Assembly: GCA_030435675.1 (NCBI GenBank)
Contig: JAUCMV010000016.1
Location: 1 to 57,527, forward strand
Direction: 5' to 3'
Length of the DNA stretch: 57,527 nt
DNA from: Steinernema hermaphroditum
Taxonomy: Eukaryota; Nematoda; Chromadorea; Rhabditida; Steinernematidae
This document shows positions 53,013 through 57,527 of this stretch, piece after piece. The translations under genes were made by a program, and so were the position numbers. Positions within the stretch are counted from its first letter, which is position 1; each line of letters starts with the position of its first letter. The notes below the pieces were generated by a model that did not search any database, was not told the DNA's origin, and worked only from the letters and a program-made list of their open reading frames with translations.

Positions 53013-54226
53013 CAAAGTACCATAGCATTTTTATGATTGGATCTTGTAGAACTGCACGAGCCTGATCGAACGCGCCTACTCTCGTTGGATTTACTGTGGA
53101 CTATCTTAGTTTCCTGCAAAACTTTCAATTCGAGACAGATAGGGCCCTTGTTCATGCAAAGAGTTCTGCATCTGACCCTCCTGCTCCAAAGTACCATAGC
53201 ATTTTTATGATTGGATCTTGTAGAACTGCACGAGCCTGATCGAACGCGCCTACTCCCGTTGGATTTACTGTGGACTATCTTAGTTTCCTGCAAAACTTTC
53301 AATTCGAGACAGCAGGGCCCTTGCTCACACCAAGAGCTCTGCATCTGACCCTCCTGCTCCAAAGTACCATAGCATTTTTATGATTGGATCTTGTAGAACT
53401 GCACGAGCCTGATCGAACGCGCCTACTCTCGTTGGATTTACTGTGGACTATCTTAGTTTCCTGCAAAACTTTCAATTCGAGACAGATAGGGCCTTGTTCA
53501 TGCAAAGAGTTCTGCATCTGACCCTCCTGCTCCAAAGTACCATAGCATTTTTATGATTGGATCTTGTAGAACTGCACGAGCCTGATCGAACGCGCCTACT
53601 CCCGTTGGATTTACTGTGGACTATCTTAGTTTCCTGCAAAACTTTCAATTCGAGACAGCAGGGCCCTTGCTCACACCAAGAGCTCTGCATCTGACCCTCC
53701 TGCTCCAAAGTACCATAGCATTTTTATGATTGGATCTTGTAGAACTGCACGAGCCTGATCGAACGCGCCTACTCTCGTTGGGATTACTGTGGACTATCTT
53801 AGTTTCCTGCAAAACTTTCAATTCGAGACAGATAGGGCCTTGTTCATGCAAAGAGTTCTGCATCTGACCCTCCTGCTCCAAAGTACCATAGCATTTTTAT
53901 GATTGGATCTTGTAGAACTGCACGAGCCTGATCGAACGCGCCTACTCTCGTTGGATTTACTGTGGACTATCTTAGTTTCCTGCAAAACTTTCAATTCGAG
54001 ACAGACAGGGCCCTTGCTCACACCAAGAGCTCTGCATCTGACCCTCCTGCTCCAAAGTACCATAGCATTTTTATGATTGGATCTTGTAGAACTGCACGAG
54101 CCTGATCGAACGCGCCTACTCTCGTTGGGTTTACTGTGGACTATCTTAGTTTCCTGCAAAACTTTCAATTCGAGACAGATAGGGCCCTTGTTCATGCAAA
54201 GAGTTCTGCATCTGACCCTCCTGCTC
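53013..54226 (+). repeat. Higher-order block, 7-mer (A-B-A-B-A-B-A)
   Basis: Seven units beginning at 53013, 53187, 53360, 53533, 53706, 53879 and 54053, with tails A, B, A, B, A, B, A, totalling 1214 bp. The second and fourth units, both B, have ACTCCCGTTGGATTTAC, while the A units carry ACTCTC. The fifth unit has GGGATTAC at the place where the later blocks carry TCTTGTGG. Confidence 0.85.
53302..53318 (+). other. CENP-B-box-like 17-mer in a B-tail monomer (example)
   Basis: ATTCGAGACAGCAGGGC fits the degenerate CENP-B box core (N TTCG NNNN A NN CGGG N) at 8 of 9 fixed positions. The only mismatch is A for C before GGG. The same site in GACAGGG-type B units (for example 52779-52795) also matches 8 of 9, with a different mismatch, and in A units it matches 7 of 9. 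The core definition is established for mammals. Binding by any protein here is not shown, and the match could be chance. Confidence 0.35.
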
Positions 54227-55092
54227 CAAAGTACCATAGCATTTTTATGATTGGATCTTGTAGAACTGCACGAGCCTGATCGAACGCGCCTACTCTCGTT
54301 GGATTTACTGTGGACTATCTTAGTTTCCTGCAAAACTTTCAATTCGAGACAGATAGGGCCTTGTTCATGCAAAGAGTTCTGCATCTGACCCTCCTGCTCC
54401 AAAGTACCATAGCATTTTTATGATTGGATCTTGTAGAACTGCACGAGCCTGATCGAACGCGCCTACTCCCGTTGGATTTCCTGTGGACTATCTTAGTTTC
54501 CTGCAAAACTTTCAATTCGAGACAGCAGGGCCCTTGCTCACACCAAGAGCTCTGCATCTGACCCTCCTGCTCCAAAGTACCATAGCATTTTTATGATTGG
54601 ATCTTGTAGAACTGCACGAGCCTGATCGAACGCGCCTACTCTCGTTGGATTTACTGTGGACTATCTTAGTTTCCTGCAAAACTTTCAATTCGAGACAGAT
54701 AGGGCCTTGTTCATGCAAAGAGTTCTGCATCTGACCCTCCTGCTCCAAAGTACCATAGCATTTTTATGATTGGATCTTGTAGAACTGCACGAGCCTGATC
54801 GAACGCGCCTACTCTCGTTGGATTTACTGTGGACTATCTTAGTTTCCTGCAAAACTTTCAATTCGAGACAGCAGGGCCCTTGCTCACACCAAGAGCTCTG
54901 CATCTGACCCTCCTGCTCCAAAGTACCATAGCATTTTTATGATTGGATCTTGTAGAACTGCACGAGCCTGATCGAACGCGCCTACTCTCGTTGGATTTTC
55001 TTGTGGACTATCTTAGTTTCCTGCAAAACTTTCAATTCGAGACAGATAGGGCCTTGTTCATGCAAAGAGTTCTGCATCTGACCCTCCTGCTC
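54227..55092 (+). repeat. Higher-order block, 5-mer (A-B-A-B-A)
   Basis: Five units beginning at 54227, 54400, 54573, 54746 and 54919 with tails A, B, A, B, A, totalling 866 bp. The second unit has ACTCCCGTTGGATTTCC and the fifth has TTTTCTTGTGG, matching the second and fifth units of the following 7-mers. It reads as a 7-mer that lost its last B-A pair, consistent with unequal exchange by a dimer step. Confidence 0.85.
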
Positions 55093-56305
55093 CAAAGTAC
55101 CATAGCATTTTTATGATCGGATCTTGTAGAACTGCACGAGCCTGATCGAACGCGCCTACTCTCGTTGGATTTACTGTGGACTATCTTAGTTTCCTGCAAA
55201 ACTTTCAATTCGAGACAGATAGGGCCTTGTTCATGCAAAGATTTCTGCATCTGACCCTCCTGCTCCAAAGTACCATAGCATTTTTATGATTGGATCTTGT
55301 AGAACTGCACGAGCCTGATCGAACGCGCCTACTCCCGTTGGATTTCCTGTGGACTATCTTAGTTTCCTGCAAAACTTTCAATTCGAGATAGCAGGGCCCT
55401 TGCTCACACCAAGAGCTCTGCATCTGACCCTCCTGCTCCAAAGTACCATAGCATTTTTATGATTGGATCTTGTAGAACTGCACGAGCCTGATCGAACGCG
55501 CCTACTCTCGTTGGATTTACTGTGGACTATCTTAGTTTCCTGCAAAACTTTCAATTCGAGACAGATAGGGCCTTGTTCATGCAAAGAGTTCTGCATCTGA
55601 CCCTCCTGCTCCAAAGTACCATAGCATTTTTATGATTGGATCTTGTAGAACTGCACGAGCCTGATCGAACGCGCCTACTCCCGTTGGATTTCCTGTGGAC
55701 TATCTTAGTTTCCTGCAAAACTTTCAATTCGAGACAGCAGGGCCCTTGCTCACACCAAGAGCTCTGCATCTGACCCTCCTGCTCCAAAGTACCATAGCAT
55801 TTTTATGATTGGATCTTGTAGAACTGCACGAGCCTGATCGAACGCGCCTACTCTCGTTGGGATTTCTTGTGGACTATCTTAGTTTCCTGCAAAACTTTCA
55901 ATTCGAGACAGATAGGGCCTTGTTCATGCAAAGAGTTCTGCATCTGACCCTCCTGCTCCAAAGTACCATAGCATTTTTATGATTGGATCTTGTAGAACTG
56001 CACGAGCCTGATCGAACGCGCCTACTCTCGTTGGATTTACTGTGGACTATCTTAGTTTCCTGCAAAACTTTCAATTCGAGACAGCAGGGCCCTTGCTCAC
56101 TCCAAAGAGCTCTGCATCTGACCCTCCTGCTCCAAAGTACCATAGCATTTTTATGATTGGATCTTGTAGAACTGCACGAGCCTGATCGAACGCGCCTACT
56201 CCCGTTGGATTTCCTGTGGACTATCTTAGTTTCCTGCAAAACTTTCAATTCGAGACAGATAGGGCCTTGTTCATGCAAAGAGTTCTGCATCTGACCCTCC
56301 TGCTC
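55093..56305 (+). repeat. Higher-order block, 7-mer with private markers
   Basis: Seven units beginning at 55093, 55266, 55439, 55612, 55785, 55959 and 56133, alternating A and B. Private markers are GATCGG in unit 1 (55115), CAAAGATTTC at the end of unit 1 (about 55237), GAGATAGCAGGG in unit 2 (55385) and TTTCTTGTGG in unit 5. All recur in the next block at an offset of 1213-1214 bp. Unit 6 has a CACTCCAAAGAGC tail not shared with the next block. Confidence 0.9.
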
Positions 56306-57519
56306 CAAAGTACCATAGCATTTTTATGATCGGATCTTGTAGAACTGCACGAGCCTGGTCGAACGCGCCTACTCTCGTTGGATTTACTGTGGACTATCTT
56401 AGTTTCCTGCAAAACTTTCAATTCGAGACAGATAGGGCCCTTGTTCATGCAAAGATTTCTGCATCTGACCCTCCTGCTCCAAAGTACCATAGCATTTTTA
56501 TGATTGGATCTTGTAGAACTGCACGAGCCTGATCGAACGCGCCTACTCCCGTTGGATTTCCTGTGGACTATCTTAGTTTCCTGCAAAACTTTCAATTCGA
56601 GATAGCAGGGCCCTTGCTCACACCAAGAGCTCTGCATCTGACCCTCCTGCTCCAAAGTACCATAGCATTTTTATGATTGGATCTTGTAGAACTGCACGAG
56701 CCTGATCGAACGCGCCTACTCTCGTTGGATTTACTGTGGACTATCTTAGTTTCCTGCAAAACTTTCAATTCGAGACAGATAGGGCCTTGTTCATGCAAAG
56801 ATTTCTGCATCTGACCCTCCTGCTCCAAAGTACCATAGCATTTTTATGATTCCATCTTGTAGAACTGCACGAGCCTGATCGAACGCGCCTACTCTCGTTG
56901 GATTTACTGTGGACTCTCTTAGTTTCCTGCAAAACTTTCAATTCGAGACAGCAGGGCCCTTGCTCACACCAAGAGCTCTGCATCTGACCCTCCTGCTCCA
57001 AAGTACCATAGCATTTTTATGATTGGATCTTGTAGAACTGCACGAGCCTGATCGAACGCGCCTACTCTCGTTGGATTTCTTGTGGACTATCTTAGTTTCC
57101 TGCAAAACTTTCAATTCGAGACAGATAGGGCCTTGTTCATGCAAAGAGTTCTGCATCTGACCCTCCTGCTCCAAAGTACCATAGCATTTTTATGATTGGA
57201 TCTTGTAGAACTGCACGAGCCTGATCGAACGCGCCTACTCTCGTTGGATTTACTGTGGACTATCTTAGTTTCCTGCAAAACTTTCAATTCGAGACAGACA
57301 GGGCCCTTGCTCACACCAAGAGTTCTGCATCTGACCCTCCTGCTCCAAAGTACCATAGCATTTTTATGATTGGATCTTGTAGAACTGCACGAGCCTGATC
57401 GAACGCGCCTACTCTCGTTGGATTTACTGTGGACTATCTTAGTTTCCTGCAAAACTTTCAATTCGAGACAGATAGGGCCCTTGTTCATGCAAAGAGTTCT
57501 GCATCTGACCCTCCTGCTC
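56306..57519 (+). repeat. Higher-order block, 7-mer, second copy of the private markers
   Basis: Seven units beginning at 56306, 56480, 56653, 56826, 56999, 57172 and 57346, alternating A and B. GATCGG (56328), CAAAGATTTC (about 56451), GAGATAGCAGGG (56599) and TTTCTTGTGG (unit 5) repeat those of the preceding 7-mer. Differences include CCTGGTCGAAC in unit 1, CAAAGATTTC also in unit 3, and GATTCCATC and GGACTCTCTT in unit 4. The window ends 8 bases past this block. Confidence 0.9.
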
Positions 57520-57527
57520 CAAAGTAC

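Larger units (their letters stand above)
1..57527 (+). repeat. Satellite DNA array, about 174-bp monomer, 331 complete copies
   Basis: The sequence is a continuous head-to-tail tandem repeat with no interruption. Taking CAAAGTAC as the unit start, boundaries can be followed from base 1 to 57520, giving 331 full units by hand count and a mean of about 173.8 bp. Every unit has the same orientation. Invariant landmarks in each unit are CTTGTAGAACTGCA, GAACGCGCCTA, GGACTATCTTAGTTTCCTGC, AAAACTTTCAATTCGAGA and CTGCATCTGACCCTCCTGCT. The first unit is about 45% G+C. No gene, transposon, microsatellite or unique spacer lies between units. Unit length, array size and higher-order structure fit a centromeric or pericentromeric satellite, but the chromosomal location is inferred only. 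I do not recognise the monomer family, so species and repeat name are left open. The plus-strand orientation is arbitrary. Confidence 0.98.

Noticed and set aside
1..57527. CRISPR array
   Set aside because: Units are 173-175 bp and repeat over their full length. There are no short direct repeats separated by unique spacers and no cas genes.
1..57527. Human or primate alpha satellite
   Set aside because: Unit length is close to 171 bp, but the sequence does not resemble the alpha-satellite consensus as I know it, and the usual CENP-B box is absent in exact form.
1..57527. Retrotransposon, rDNA spacer or telomeric repeat within the array
   Set aside because: No LTR, polyA tail, target-site duplication, rRNA segment or short telomere-like repeat was seen. 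Every stretch can be assigned to a monomer.

Overview
The whole window is one uninterrupted head-to-tail satellite DNA array. No gene, RNA gene, mobile element or non-repeat sequence is visible. Walking the repeat boundaries by hand (each unit begins at CAAAGTAC) gives 331 complete monomers from base 1 to 57519, plus 8 bases of the next. The mean length is about 173.8 bp. All units lie in the same orientation. Lengths are quantised: 174 bp, 173 bp (one base lost in the GATAGGG/CCC tract) and 175 bp (one base gained in the GGGATTT tract). A few carry other small indels and one carries a 28-bp internal duplication.

This is a eukaryotic repeat of centromeric or heterochromatic type: a near-nucleosomal monomer, tens of kilobases of uninterrupted array, and a higher-order arrangement at one end. 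I do not recognise the monomer and cannot name the species or clade. It is not human alpha satellite, although its length is close. Composition is ordinary (about 45% G+C in the first unit), with six CpG sites per unit, most of them almost always retained.

Each monomer has a nearly invariant backbone and three variable patches: unit positions about 13-46 (TAGCAT/TATCAT; GATTGG/GATCGG/GATTCC; GCACGAG/GCAAGAG), about 66-84 (ACTCTCGTTGGA, ACTCCCGTTGGG, ATTCCCGTTGGG, followed by TTAC, TTCC or TTCT), and about 124-153. The last patch defines two tails. Type A is GATAGGG..TTGTTCATGCAAAGAGTT. Type B is (GA)CAGGG..TTGCTCACACCAAGAGCT.

Layout by dominant variant: 1-1562, mixed units rich in GATCGG and TCTTGTGG; 1563-7985, mosaic with a divergent TATCAT/TTCCATC subfamily; 7986-25210, mainly ACTCTCGTTGGA units; 25211-31268, mostly 173-bp units with mixed variants; 31269-38565, mostly TTTCCTGTGG units, including a locally homogenised run; 38566-48835, ATTCCCGTTGGG units with recurring 175-bp hybrids; 48836-52490, ACTCCCGTTGG units; 52491-57519, a clear higher-order region in which A and B tails alternate in blocks of 3, 7, 5, 7 and 7 monomers, two of the 7-mers sharing rare private mutations about 1214 bp apart.

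Long open frames occur on the minus strand only because 174 bp equals 58 codons and one frame of the unit lacks a stop. They are by-products of the repeat and are not annotated as genes. The most interesting signals are the higher-order A/B structure and a CENP-B-box-like 17-mer that overlaps the A/B patch and matches better in B units.
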